NCBI GenBank assembly: GCA_965651695.1 | Contig: CBFGTI010000010.1 | Location: 1 to 64,000 of the forward strand | Direction: 5' to 3' | DNA: 64,000 nucleotides | Source of the DNA: Imperialibacter sp965651695 | Lineage (GTDB): Bacteria > Bacteroidota > Bacteroidia > Cytophagales > Cyclobacteriaceae | The notes under the pieces: model-generated | What the model saw: the letters and a program-made list of their open reading frames with translations, nothing else | Database searches by the model: none | Told to the model about the DNA's origin: nothing | In this document: one piece after another, positions 22,302 to 30,612 of the stretch | How the letters are laid out: every line of letters starts with the position of its first letter | Numbering within the stretch: the stretch's first letter is position 1 | Program-made: the position numbers and the translations under genes

Positions 22302-24510
22302 GAGCTTTGCTCTGTGCTTTAGGCCGTTTTCCTAATTTCTCCGTTTCTTCAGCAAATTCCAAATCAATGGTGCGGCGGTCTATGTCGGTATTGGTTACCC
22401 GCACTTTTACTTCGTCGCCCAAAGTAATCATACGTTTGTTGTTACGACCAACAACCCGGTAGTTTTGTTCATCGTATTCGTAATAGTCATCGTTCAGATC
22501 GCTCAGCCGAACCATTCCCTCACACTTGGTTTCGATGATTTCTACATAAATGCCCCACTCCGTGACCCCCGAAACTATGCCATCAAATACTTTATCTGCC
22601 GCCATCGACATAAACTCCACCTGCTTGTACTTAATGGACGCTCGTTCTGCATCGGCGGCTCTTTTTTCCATTTCCGAACTGTGTACGCACATCGGCTCAA
22701 ATTTGGCCTCTTCGGCAGATTTTCCGCCTTTTAGGTAGTGCGCCAGCAGCCTGTGCACCATCATGTCGGGGTAGCGGCGAATGGGCGAAGTGAAGTGGGA
22801 GTAATGTGGAAATGCCAGTCCAAAATGCCCGTTTGCTTTGGTGGTGTACTTGGCCTTGGCCATACTTCTTATGGCCAGCGAAGTAAGCACGTTTTGCTCA
22901 GGTTTTCCTTCTATGTCGTCAATGAGTTTGTTGAGCGAGGTAGAAAGATTCTCATCGTCCAGGTCTAACTTATGCCCGAATTTTTTGGCGAACAGTGTAA
23001 AGTTGTTCAGCTTTTCAGGATCGGGGGCGTCGTGCGTCCGGTAGACAAACGTGCGACGGTCGTTTTCGCTCTTTAGCGCAAACACATATTCGGCTACCCG
23101 CTTGTTGGCCAGCAGCATAAACTCTTCTATCAGCTTATGGGCATCCTTTCGCACTTTTGGCACGATACCAAGGGGTTTGCCCTGTTCGTCCAATTTAAAT
23201 TTCACTTCTACCGTCTCAAAATTGATGGCGCCCTTCTGATAACGCTTTTCTTTCAGCGATTTGGCCAACTTGTTAAGCAGTTCCAGTTCCTTGCTGTAGT
23301 CACCTTCGCCGGTTTCGATAACAGCTTGCGCTTCTTCGTAGCTGAATCTCCTGTCGGAATGGATGATCGTTCTGCCAAACCACTCCTTTACCACCCTGGC
23401 ATTTTTGTCCATTTCAAAAACGGCCGAAAACGTCAGCTTGTCTTCATTTGGCCTCAGCGAGCACAGTGCGTTGGAGAGCTTCTCGGGCAGCATGGGCACT
23501 GTACGGTCTACGAGGTATACAGAAGTGGCCCGTTTGTAAGCCTCTTTTTCCAGTATGGTTTCTTCTTTTACATAATGGGTAACGTCGGCTATGTGCACAC
23601 CAACCTCGTAGTGGCCATTGTCGAGCCACTGCAGGGAAAGCGCATCATCAAAGTCTTTCGCGTCTTCGGGGTCGATGGTGAAGGTGGTAATACTTCGGAA
23701 GTCTTTTCTGATCTCTATTTCCTTTTCCGGAATCGCCTCCTTTATTTTTTCGGACTCGGCGATAACCTCTTCCGGAAAAGTAAAAGGCAGGTCGAACTCC
23801 GCCATTATGGAGTGAATCTCCGCCTCATTTTCACCGGCCCGGCCGAGTACCCTCACTACCTTGCCAACAGGACTTTTGTTGGTTTTGTCGTGCCACCTGT
23901 CAATCTTAACGATCACTTTGTCGTTGGCTCGGGCTTCCAGCGTGTGTTCGGGATGGATAAATATATCGACGTGTACCTTGCGATTGTCGGGAACCACAAA
24001 AGCGAACCTTTTCGACAATTCGAGCTTCCCAACAAATTCGTCTTTTTTGCGCTGAACGATCTCGGTTACCCGTCCTTCGGGGTGGAATTTCCCGTGAAAT
24101 TTGCCCACCAGCTCAAACTTTACAGTGTCGCCGTCAACAGCAAATTTCAGATCGTCGGTTTTTACGTACACATCCTCGTCGAGCTCCTCGCAAATAATGT
24201 AAGCAAAACGTGAATTGACATGGTCTACTACTCCCTGAAGCGTCTTTGGCATCTGCTTGCTTACGAAGCGGCCATCGGGATTCCTTTTAATAACTCCTTC
24301 ATCTTCCAGGCGAAAAGCAACTTCTGAAACGGTGTTTTTGGATTTTTTGTCCCTCACACCAAGGGCCTGTATCATCTGCCGGATCGACCAGGCTTTACCG
24401 CTTTGCTGCCTGAAAAGCTGCAAAACATTTTCCTTTATCTGACCAGCTGAAATCTTCCATTTGCCGCCAGATTCGGGTTTATTCTTATTCTTTTTTTTCT
24501 TCTTACTCAT
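22294..24510 (-). CDS. rnr: Ribonuclease R
   Basis: Processive 3'-5' exoribonuclease that degrades structured RNA. The 738 residues run in the standard order: basic N-terminal winged-helix region (25-90), cold-shock domains (about 90-240), the RNB catalytic domain starting with FTIDPEDAKDFDDALSL whose aspartates bind magnesium, and an S1 domain (about 640-720; GIVSGVTEWGIYVEI). A Lys-rich leader and a short C-terminal tail complete it. Its ATG overlaps the stop of the ABC ATPase (ATGA) and its 3' end overlaps the accessory ATPase gene by 8 bases. Confidence 0.95.
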   Translation of the reverse strand: MSKKKKKNKNKPESGGKWKISAGQIKENVLQLFRQQSGKAWSIRQMIQALGVRDKKSKNTVSEVAFRLEDEGVIKRNPDGRFVSKQMPKTLQGVVDHVNSRFAYIICEELDEDVYVKTDDLKFAVDGDTVKFELVGKFHGKFHPEGRVTEIVQRKKDEFVGKLELSKRFAFVVPDNRKVHVDIFIHPEHTLEARANDKVIVKIDRWHDKTNKSPVGKVVRVLGRAGENEAEIHSIMAEFDLPFTFPEEVIAESEKIKEAIPEKEIEIRKDFRSITTFTIDPEDAKDFDDALSLQWLDNGHYEVGVHIADVTHYVKEETILEKEAYKRATSVYLVDRTVPMLPEKLSNALCSLRPNEDKLTFSAVFEMDKNARVVKEWFGRTIIHSDRRFSYEEAQAVIETGEGDYSKELELLNKLAKSLKEKRYQKGAINFETVEVKFKLDEQGKPLGIVPKVRKDAHKLIEEFMLLANKRVAEYVFALKSENDRRTFVYRTHDAPDPEKLNNFTLFAKKFGHKLDLDDENLSTSLNKLIDDIEGKPEQNVLTSLAIRSMAKAKYTTKANGHFGLAFPHYSHFTSPIRRYPDMMVHRLLAHYLKGGKSAEEAKFEPMCVHSSEMEKRAADAERASIKYKQVEFMSMAADKVFDGIVSGVTEWGIYVEIIETKCEGMVRLSDLNDDYYEYDEQNYRVVGRNNKRMITLGDEVKVRVTNTDIDRRTIDLEFAEETEKLGKRPKAQSKAHG

Positions 24511-26108
24511 GTAGAATTTTCTAACAAAAAATTATGGGTCAATGCAGGTTCCGATGTTAATAACTGCCGGGTGTGGTTCGTTATTGGGTTTCCCAGGACT
24601 TTTTCAACTGGCCCTGTTTCTTTTATTTCTCCGCCTTCCATCACTACAATTGTGTCGCAAGTGTATCGTATGAGCGAAAGGTTGTGAGAAACGAGCAGAA
24701 TGCCCAAGTTAAGCTCTTTTTTTAAGTAAAGGAATAAATCCAGTAAATCCCCCTGAATTGATTGATCAAGCGAGGAGGTTGGCTCGTCGCAAAGTAGTAC
24801 CTCGGGGCGTACCGCAAGAGACCTGGCGATGCTTAGCCGTTGCTTTTCCCCGCCCGAAAGCTGCCGCGGATAGTGATTGAGCAAGCCAACCGGCAGCTTA
24901 ACCCATGAAAATAAGTCGTTTACAGTCAAATTAGTTTCGCTGGTGTTCATCAGGAGCGCCTCCGCCAACACTTCCCGCGCTGTCATCCGCGGGTTGAGGG
25001 CGCTCCCGGGGTTTTGAAAAATTACCTGTACGCTTCTTCTATAGGTTTTTAATTCTTCGTTACTCAACGCCGCCAGGGGTGTTCCCTTATAGAACAGCAA
25101 GTGTTCAGCGCCGGGTATTAGTCCCGCCAGGCTTCTTAAGGTGGTGGTTTTGCCGGCACCCGAGGTGCCGGCCAGGCCGGTTATATGCCCTGCAAACAGG
25201 CTGATCGACAAGTTGTTTACAGCATTGGTCCGACTTTTTTTCTTCCAAAAAAATCTATTGGCGTCATAGGTAACCGCCAGGTTTTTAGCCTCCAATAGTG
25301 GTGTTGCGCCGCTGGCTTCGTGAGGCGGGCGGTGGGGCGGTTGCTGTATTCGTAAAAATGATTGAACCAGCGAAGAAGCGTACGGTGTGGTTGGGGTTGA
25401 AAGCACCACCGACGTTTTACCGGCCTCTATTTTTTTCCCGTTCTTCATTACTACCACGTCGTCGCACAGGTGTCGCACCACGGAGAGGTCGTGGCTTATA
25501 AACAGCAAGGCTGCTTGTTGTTGCTGACAGAACGACCTAATCAACCGGAGTATGCGCCGCTGGTTTACCGTGTCCAGGGCGGTAGTGGGCTCATCGGCAA
25601 TTAAAAGCTTCGGGTTGCCGCTCATGGCCATGGCAATTAACACCCGCTGCAGTTCGCCACCCGACAGCTGATGCGGATAGCTGGCAAGAATGCGCTGCGG
25701 CTGATCAAAGCCTGCCTGACGGAGCCAGTTGGTGGCCTGCTGTGGGTCGAACTTGGCTTTTTGCGACTGGCGCAAGTGTTGCCACTGTTTTTCCAGGCTG
25801 TACAGTGGAAAGCTGGCGGCGAGGGGATCCTGAGGAATATAAGCGATGTCTTTGCCCCGCAGCTGCTGCGCATGCATCCGCAGGTTGCCGTCATTATATA
25901 AAATTTCGCCCGATTCTTCCACGTCCTGGGGCACAAGCTGAAGAATGGCATGTGCTACCAATGTTTTTCCGGCGCCACTTTCGCCAAGCAATGCCAGACT
26001 TGCGCCTCTTGCCAGTGTAAATGAAAAATTGTCGACGAGGGTGCGCCCCTGATAGCGCAGGGTAAGGTTGGCAACTGTGAGAAGATCGGTATGGCTGGTG
26101 TTTGCCAT
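24507..26108 (-). CDS. Double ABC ATP-binding protein, peptide/nickel transporter type
   Basis: A 533-residue protein with two fused ABC ATPase domains, like DppD-DppF or YejF. Domain one has Walker A GESGAGKT, signature LSGGELQRVLIAMAM and Walker B LLIADEPTTALD; domain two has GTSGAGKTTTLRSL, LSGGEKQRLSIARSL and LLCDEPTSSLD. Each domain is complete. The partner permeases and binding protein of the importer are not in this window, so they must lie elsewhere. The gene overlaps rnr by four bases and shares a TAATG junction with the exonuclease gene; this looks like co-expression rather than a functional link. Confidence 0.9.
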   Translation of the reverse strand: MANTSHTDLLTVANLTLRYQGRTLVDNFSFTLARGASLALLGESGAGKTLVAHAILQLVPQDVEESGEILYNDGNLRMHAQQLRGKDIAYIPQDPLAASFPLYSLEKQWQHLRQSQKAKFDPQQATNWLRQAGFDQPQRILASYPHQLSGGELQRVLIAMAMSGNPKLLIADEPTTALDTVNQRRILRLIRSFCQQQQAALLFISHDLSVVRHLCDDVVVMKNGKKIEAGKTSVVLSTPTTPYASSLVQSFLRIQQPPHRPPHEASGATPLLEAKNLAVTYDANRFFWKKKSRTNAVNNLSISLFAGHITGLAGTSGAGKTTTLRSLAGLIPGAEHLLFYKGTPLAALSNEELKTYRRSVQVIFQNPGSALNPRMTAREVLAEALLMNTSETNLTVNDLFSWVKLPVGLLNHYPRQLSGGEKQRLSIARSLAVRPEVLLCDEPTSSLDQSIQGDLLDLFLYLKKELNLGILLVSHNLSLIRYTCDTIVVMEGGEIKETGPVEKVLGNPITNHTRQLLTSEPALTHNFLLENST

Positions 26109-26848
26109 TACGGGTGGCCCTCTCCAAAATCGATGAACGAAATAGCCTGTTCGTCAATCAGTGGCTGGTGGTGGAGCTTACGGTATAGCTGTGCTGTGGC
26201 TACCACGTCGTTCATGCAATACCGCGCAATTCTCTCCAGATCGTTGCTTTTATAGTAAACCTCGTTGACCATGCTGCCATCGATATCGTCTTTCGGCGAG
26301 GGAATGCCCAACAGCGAGGTAAGCAACTGCAACGAGGTGAAACTCTTTCTGTCGCCAAACTTCCACATTTCCATGGTATCGAGGTGAGGCACTTCCCACG
26401 GTTTTTTGCCGTTTATCTGGAGCACTTCGGGTAGGGGTATACCGTGCACCACCATGCGGCGACATAAGTAGGGGTAATCGAATTCTTTGCCGTTGTGGGC
26501 GCAAAGGCAATAATCGTTCTGAAATTTCCGATTCAATAGCTGCTGAAACGTGGTGAGCAAGGCGGCCTCGTCGTGGTTGGCGAGTGCGGTAACTCTTAAT
26601 TCAGTGGTTCCGCTGTCGGTGGTGGAAAAGAAACCGAGCCCAATGACTACCACCTTGCCGAATTCGGCATAAATAGCTCCCCGCTCCTCGTACAGCTCAT
26701 CGGGCTTAAGGTCGTCGGAAGTTCTAAGGCTGAGCGCTTTTTTCTCCCACAGCTGCTGCCAAACCGGATCGAGTTGTTGAAAAGTACCCTTTCCGGCCAC
26801 TGTTTCAATATCGATAAACAAAATCTTTTTTTGAGGGGTTTCTGCCAT
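26108..26848 (-). CDS. PolB-like 3'-5' exonuclease (DEDD family)
   Basis: A 246-residue RNase H-fold exonuclease related to the proofreading domain of family B polymerases. The DEDD residues can be placed: ILFIDIETV (Asp and Glu), CAHNGKEFDYPYL (Asp), and RYCMNDVVATAQLY (Asp). It is a stand-alone nuclease with no polymerase domain, as in many Bacteroidota, and probably trims DNA or RNA. ATG at 26848 was chosen because it gives the conserved beginning shortly before the first motif; an ATG seven codons earlier exists. It is coupled to the ABC gene by TAATG. Confidence 0.82.
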   Translation of the reverse strand: MAETPQKKILFIDIETVAGKGTFQQLDPVWQQLWEKKALSLRTSDDLKPDELYEERGAIYAEFGKVVVIGLGFFSTTDSGTTELRVTALANHDEAALLTTFQQLLNRKFQNDYCLCAHNGKEFDYPYLCRRMVVHGIPLPEVLQINGKKPWEVPHLDTMEMWKFGDRKSFTSLQLLTSLLGIPSPKDDIDGSMVNEVYYKSNDLERIARYCMNDVVATAQLYRKLHHQPLIDEQAISFIDFGEGHP

Positions 26849-26882
26849 GGCTGAAAGATTTACCCTCAAAATAGGAAAATCT

Positions 26883-27287
26883 TTATGGATGCAGCACTCC
26901 TTCCGCTCCTAATTCATCAATGAAGCTCAAATTTTCGCTGCGAATTGAATCGGGTACGAAAATATATTTCTTGTCGTAAACCTGCCTGCCGATGAAGTAG
27001 CTTACCCAATACTCATTGTTAAGGTGGAACAAGGCGGGGTCGATGGGTTCAATTTTAACGGTGGTGCCACTTTCAACTTTCAGAAACATGTGCCGCAGCG
27101 TGGAGGTCTTTTGCTGTTCGCCGTTCTTCACGCCGTAACCTCTGGAGCTAACGATTACATTTTCAAGGGTAAATTCGTTGCGGTTGATCAGATGCACCGA
27201 CCACTCTTCCACGTTTAGCTCGTTTGTCTTTTTTACTATTGCCAAGCGTACACCCTCCACAGGGTAAAATGAAATGTCCTTTTTCAT
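26883..27287 (-). CDS. Conserved hypothetical protein of Bacteroidota (lipB neighbour)
   Basis: A 134-residue soluble protein with no signal peptide, no membrane segment and no catalytic motif that I recognise. The pattern is mostly beta-strand (SFYPVEGVRLAIVKK; EWSVHLINRNEFTLENVIV; VSYFIGRQVYDKKYIF), suggesting an immunoglobulin-like or beta-sandwich fold. Homologues of this kind occur beside lipB in Cytophagales and are sometimes misnamed phenylalanyl-tRNA synthetase subunit; nothing in the sequence supports that name. Its ATG overlaps the stop of lipB by four bases (ATGA), so the two are made together. Confidence 0.7.
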   Translation of the reverse strand: MKKDISFYPVEGVRLAIVKKTNELNVEEWSVHLINRNEFTLENVIVSSRGYGVKNGEQQKTSTLRHMFLKVESGTTVKIEPIDPALFHLNNEYWVSYFIGRQVYDKKYIFVPDSIRSENLSFIDELGAEGVLHP

Positions 27288-28012
27288 TCAACTATCTTCA
27301 TACCAAATAACATAGCCATATTTTGCAACAGCGCAGCTTCAACTTCGGTTGTTACGGGTGCCTGACCCAATTCGTTGCTCATCGACGTCACGTCTTTATC
27401 AACAATGCCACAAGGCACTATGTTTTGAAAATAAGCCAGGTCTGTATTTACGTTAAACGCCAGACCGTGCATGGTTACCCACCGGCTCGACTTTACGCCG
27501 AGCGCACAAATTTTGCGGGCATTTTTTGGCTGCAGGTGGTCGAGCCAAACACCGGTAAGCCCTTCGATGCGCCCTGCAGCAATCCCGTATTGCTTCAAAG
27601 TAAGTATAACCGACTCCTCCAGCAGCCGCAGGTACTTGTGGATATCAGTGAAGAAGTTGTCGAGGTCGAGAATGGGGTAAACCACAATCTGACCCGGCCC
27701 ATGATAAGTGATATCGCCGCCACGGTTAATTTTATAGTAGGTGGCGTCAATTTTCCCGAGCCCTTCTTCGTTTACAAGCAGATTTTCTTCCTTCCCGCTT
27801 TTGCCCAGCGTATACACATGCGGATGCGAACAAAACAGCAGGTAGTTTGGGGTGGGCTGCTGCAGATCGACAGGTCTGTTTCTGTTGGCGATCTTTATGG
27901 CAACTGTTTCAGCAAAGAGCTTTTCCTGGTAGTTCCATGCATCGTGGTAGTCGATATGCCCCAGGTGGATATACCTTACCTCTTTATTTTGCACTGCAGC
28001 CGTTGTCTGCAT
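27284..28012 (-). CDS. lipB: Lipoyl(octanoyl) transferase
   Basis: Moves octanoyl groups from acyl carrier protein to the lipoyl domains of 2-oxoacid dehydrogenases. The 242-residue protein carries RGGDITYHGPGQIVVYPI and the catalytic pair Lys174 (ALGVKSSRWVTMHG) and Cys201 (NIVPCGIVDKDVTSM). It starts two bases after the manA stop and overlaps the next gene by four, so it is inside the long minus-strand run. lipA is not in this window. Confidence 0.95.
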   Translation of the reverse strand: MQTTAAVQNKEVRYIHLGHIDYHDAWNYQEKLFAETVAIKIANRNRPVDLQQPTPNYLLFCSHPHVYTLGKSGKEENLLVNEEGLGKIDATYYKINRGGDITYHGPGQIVVYPILDLDNFFTDIHKYLRLLEESVILTLKQYGIAAGRIEGLTGVWLDHLQPKNARKICALGVKSSRWVTMHGLAFNVNTDLAYFQNIVPCGIVDKDVTSMSNELGQAPVTTEVEAALLQNMAMLFGMKIVE

Positions 28013-28014
28013 GT

Positions 28015-29001
28015 TTAACTAATATATGATTCCAACATTTTAAACCCGTCGATGGTTTCAAGGCTTACTTTCTTAAGACAGGCCGGCAAAAGCACACAAT
28101 CGCCCTTTTTTACGGGCACCTCGCCACCATCGTACACCAGCGAGAGTTCGCCCTCCATGCAAATGTATATCACAAACGAGTCGAGGTAGTGGTAGTCTCG
28201 TTCGATCGACTTTGTACATTCCAGTTTGTTGGTGGTGAAATAGGGGCATTTTACCAGCTTTACCGGCTCATTCACCTTGTTGTGATACAGGGTTTTGTAG
28301 TTTTCGTGGTAGGTGTAATCCATGGCATCCAGCGCCTGTTCAAGGTGCAACTCTCTTTTGTTGCCCTTGTCATCAACCCGGTCGAAATCGTAAATGCGAT
28401 ACGTAATGTCGGAGGTTTGCTGAATCTCGGCTAGCAAAAGCCCCTTGCCAATAGTGTGAATGCGGCCTGCGGGAAGAAAGAAGACATCGTCTTTAAAAAC
28501 TTTTTCGTAGTTGAGCACATCGCGGATACGCCCCCGTTCAAAATAGTCCAGAAACTTCTCTTTGTTCATCTTTCTATTAAACCCGGTGATCAGCTGTGCG
28601 CCGCCGTCGGCTTGAAAGATGTACCACATTTCGGTTTTGCCAAAGTCGCCATGTCTCTCCCTGGCGAGGGCGTCGTCAGGGTGCACCTGTATACTCAAAT
28701 CGTCGTTGGCGTCTATGAATTTTACCAACAGCGGAAATTCTTCGCCAAACTGCCGGAAGATCTTCTCACCAACCAAAGCGCCGTTGAATCGCTGAATAAG
28801 CTGGCGAAGGTTTTGGCCTTTCAGGTGGCCGGTCGCCACCTCCGAGATATTTCCTTCCACACCCGATATCTCCCAGGTTTCTCCGCAGTTGGGCAAACTC
28901 CCAAAATCTTTACCGAGAATGGTCTTGATTTTTTGCCCACCCCAGATCTTGTCTTTGAAAATGGTTTTAAATTTTAGCGGATATAGTTTTACTTGTATCA
29001 C
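28015..29001 (-). CDS. manA: Mannose-6-phosphate isomerase, class I type
   Basis: Zinc-dependent cupin enzyme converting mannose 6-phosphate and fructose 6-phosphate, the entry to GDP-mannose. The 328-residue protein shows the N-terminal YPLKFKTIFKDKIWGG, the zinc site SIQVHPDDALARE with KTEMWYI, and LPAGRIHTIGKGLLLAEIQQ near the second half; the C-terminal cupin ends the protein. The length is that of the short firmicute/Bacteroidota class. No ATG is suitable, and a GTG at 29001 gives the family N-terminus. It is the first gene of the run reaching to the rhomboid gene. Confidence 0.92.
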   Translation of the reverse strand: MIQVKLYPLKFKTIFKDKIWGGQKIKTILGKDFGSLPNCGETWEISGVEGNISEVATGHLKGQNLRQLIQRFNGALVGEKIFRQFGEEFPLLVKFIDANDDLSIQVHPDDALARERHGDFGKTEMWYIFQADGGAQLITGFNRKMNKEKFLDYFERGRIRDVLNYEKVFKDDVFFLPAGRIHTIGKGLLLAEIQQTSDITYRIYDFDRVDDKGNKRELHLEQALDAMDYTYHENYKTLYHNKVNEPVKLVKCPYFTTNKLECTKSIERDYHYLDSFVIYICMEGELSLVYDGGEVPVKKGDCVLLPACLKKVSLETIDGFKMLESYIS

Positions 29002-29026
29002 AGTATGTTTCCAGATATATAAATGG

Positions 29027-29034
29027 CAAAGATA
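29027..29034 (-). promoter_or_regulatory. Putative -7 element for the manA run
   Basis: On the minus strand the bases read TATCTTTG, an exact TAnnTTTG match, 25 bases before the proposed GTG start of manA. A TTTG on the minus strand at 29062-29059 lies 24 bases upstream, slightly longer than usual; it falls inside the start of the divergent yraN gene. Confidence 0.5.
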
Positions 29035-29037
29035 TAA

Positions 29038-29397
29038 ATGCAAGCTAAGTCACATAATCAAAAGCTCGGGAAAAAGGGCGAAAATTTAGCAGCCGCTTAT
29101 CTGGCCGACGCGGGTTATGAACTGGTAGCATCTAACTTCAGGGCTGGCCGCGGCGAAATTGATTTAATTGTAAGAAAGAATGGCTTGTTGGTTTTTGTAG
29201 AGGTGAAATGCAGGACGTCATTAAAATACGGTTTTCCGGAAGAGGCCGTTACCACAAGGAAAGCTGACAAACTCATAGAAACTGCCGGTGTTTACCTTGA
29301 GCAGGCCGGATGGAAAGGACCGATACGGTTCGACATCCTTTCGATAGACTTGAGTGGTAAGGGTGAAGTTACCCACTTTGAAGATGCTTTTTATTAA
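29038..29397 (+). CDS. YraN family (UPF0102) putative nuclease
   Basis: A 119-residue protein with the PD-(D/E)xK-like core of the YraN family: GKKGENLAAAYLADAGYE, RGEIDLIVRKNGLLVFVEVKCR (the Asp and Glu-x-Lys positions), and a C-terminal RFDILSIDL strand. It resembles archaeal Holliday-junction resolvases in fold; the cellular function is unsettled. It starts only 36 bases from the divergent manA start. Confidence 0.92.
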   Translation: MQAKSHNQKLGKKGENLAAAYLADAGYELVASNFRAGRGEIDLIVRKNGLLVFVEVKCRTSLKYGFPEEAVTTRKADKLIETAGVYLEQAGWKGPIRFDILSIDLSGKGEVTHFEDAFY

Positions 29398-29424
29398 AGC
29401 GAAAGATTGCAGAAGGCTGCAGCG

Positions 29425-30294
29425 CTATTTCATCTCTCCCATTAGCCGCCCCCTGTCGTAAATAAGTTCTCCACGGTCGTTCCATTCTTTGAGAATGAAT
29501 GGTTTGAAGGTTTTATCGAAGGGATCTTTGCCATATTCAACCTCGCGCTTGCGCCGGTTCCTCACCGGATAATACTCCCTCCAAATTCCCACCTTGCCAT
29601 CGAATTTGTATTCACCCATTACGGCCACCTGGCCGTTTTCGTGGAAGGCGTAGTAGTAGCCCTCTTTTTCGCCATATTCTACCGGAATCACCTCCTTTAT
29701 TTTGGTACGCTCCACGTCCCAGTAGGCTACCTTCGACTCCCGGGGCCAACCCTTGTAGTACTTCTCCTTGTTTAATAAAATATCGTGCTTATTCAACTCC
29801 ACCCACCGGCCATGCTTGGTGCCTTTATAAAAAAAACCTTCTTCCAGCACCTGGTCGCCAAGCACCTTCTGGTAAGGGCCGTGCAAAATGCCAGCGTATT
29901 CTTTGTCAATATTGCGTGAGTTGATAATTTTTTTCCGCTTGAAGTTGTACCAGTACACGTCACGCACGTAGGGGTCCGGCTCCTCGTACTCCTTCAGATA
30001 GCTGAAAAGCTCCGTTACCACGTTGTCTCCAAAGCCGGTTCGGGTGAATCCTTTTTTGGTTTTGATGCCGAAGTAAACATTCTTTTTTGCCTTCTTTTCA
30101 CGTATTTCCACCTTGTCGTTTTCCTCATCAAGTGCTTCGAGGTCGATGGTAAGCGGCGTGTCGTACTTAGGTTCGAATGAAAATTCCTCCTCCTGGGCCA
30201 CGGCGGGCATTGCCACAAGCGCTAAAAATCCGGCGGTAAAAACGGCGGCAAGCACGGCCGTAGGTAGTTGATAAAAATGGTGCTTCATAACCAT
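29425..30294 (-). CDS. Secreted MORN-repeat (YwqK-like) protein
   Basis: A 289-residue exported protein. The signal peptide contains AVLAAVFTAGFLALVAMPAVAQ, with a second ATG two codons after the first as an alternative start. The mature part has a charged spacer (EEFSFEPKYD to KKAKKNVY) and several MORN-like segments of the form GxxxGxWxxY, such as GILHGPYQKV, EGFFYKGTKHGRWVEL and GEYKFDGKVGIWREYYP. MORN repeats of this kind often occur in Bacteroidota surface or periplasmic proteins; no enzymatic residues are visible. The function is not known, and the antitoxin label sometimes given to YwqK families is not supported here by a toxin partner. Confidence 0.75.
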   Translation of the reverse strand: MVMKHHFYQLPTAVLAAVFTAGFLALVAMPAVAQEEEFSFEPKYDTPLTIDLEALDEENDKVEIREKKAKKNVYFGIKTKKGFTRTGFGDNVVTELFSYLKEYEEPDPYVRDVYWYNFKRKKIINSRNIDKEYAGILHGPYQKVLGDQVLEEGFFYKGTKHGRWVELNKHDILLNKEKYYKGWPRESKVAYWDVERTKIKEVIPVEYGEKEGYYYAFHENGQVAVMGEYKFDGKVGIWREYYPVRNRRKREVEYGKDPFDKTFKPFILKEWNDRGELIYDRGRLMGEMK

Positions 30295-30612
30295 TGATAA
30301 CGACGAGTAGGTCGAAAAAATTTTGTGAAGTTAAGCAAAATGAAGCATCAATGCAGATGTTGGCCCGCACGATTTCATAAGCGTGTAGTGGAACATTGGG
30401 GGCAAAAATGACGCAATCTCACAAAGGCGCAAGTTAGTTTCGCACAAGCTGTGGGATCCGGCAAGATTTCCTGAAGCCGGTTTTTCAGGAGGTTACTGTG
30501 GGGCAATTGCATTACTTTTAACGATCTTCGAAAGAAGGCTAAATTTTATCCGGCACAAAAAAGGCTGCCTTACTCAAGACAGCCTTGTATTTCTCACGGC
30601 AGTTATTAGAAG
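30295..30612. other. Intergenic region between the MORN protein and htpG
   Basis: This 318-base stretch holds the upstream region of the MORN gene and the downstream region of htpG. The htpG terminator (30555-30587) lies at one end. A short inverted repeat, TCCTGAA (30469-30475) and TTCAGGA (30484-30490), is the only other structure noticed. No ORF resembles a gene and no TAnnTTTG element was found close to the MORN start. Confidence 0.6.
30555..30587 (-). terminator. Intrinsic terminator after htpG
   Basis: Read on the minus strand, AAGGCTG-t-CTT and AAG-g-CAGCCTT form a stem of 10 pairs with one mismatch around a four-base loop, followed by a T6 tract. It starts about 25 bases beyond the htpG stop codon. 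Confidence 0.87.

Noticed and set aside
29425..30294. Toxin-antitoxin system from the YwqK-like MORN protein
   Set aside because: The antitoxin label is attached to the family by automatic annotation; there is no toxin gene next to it and the protein has an export signal.
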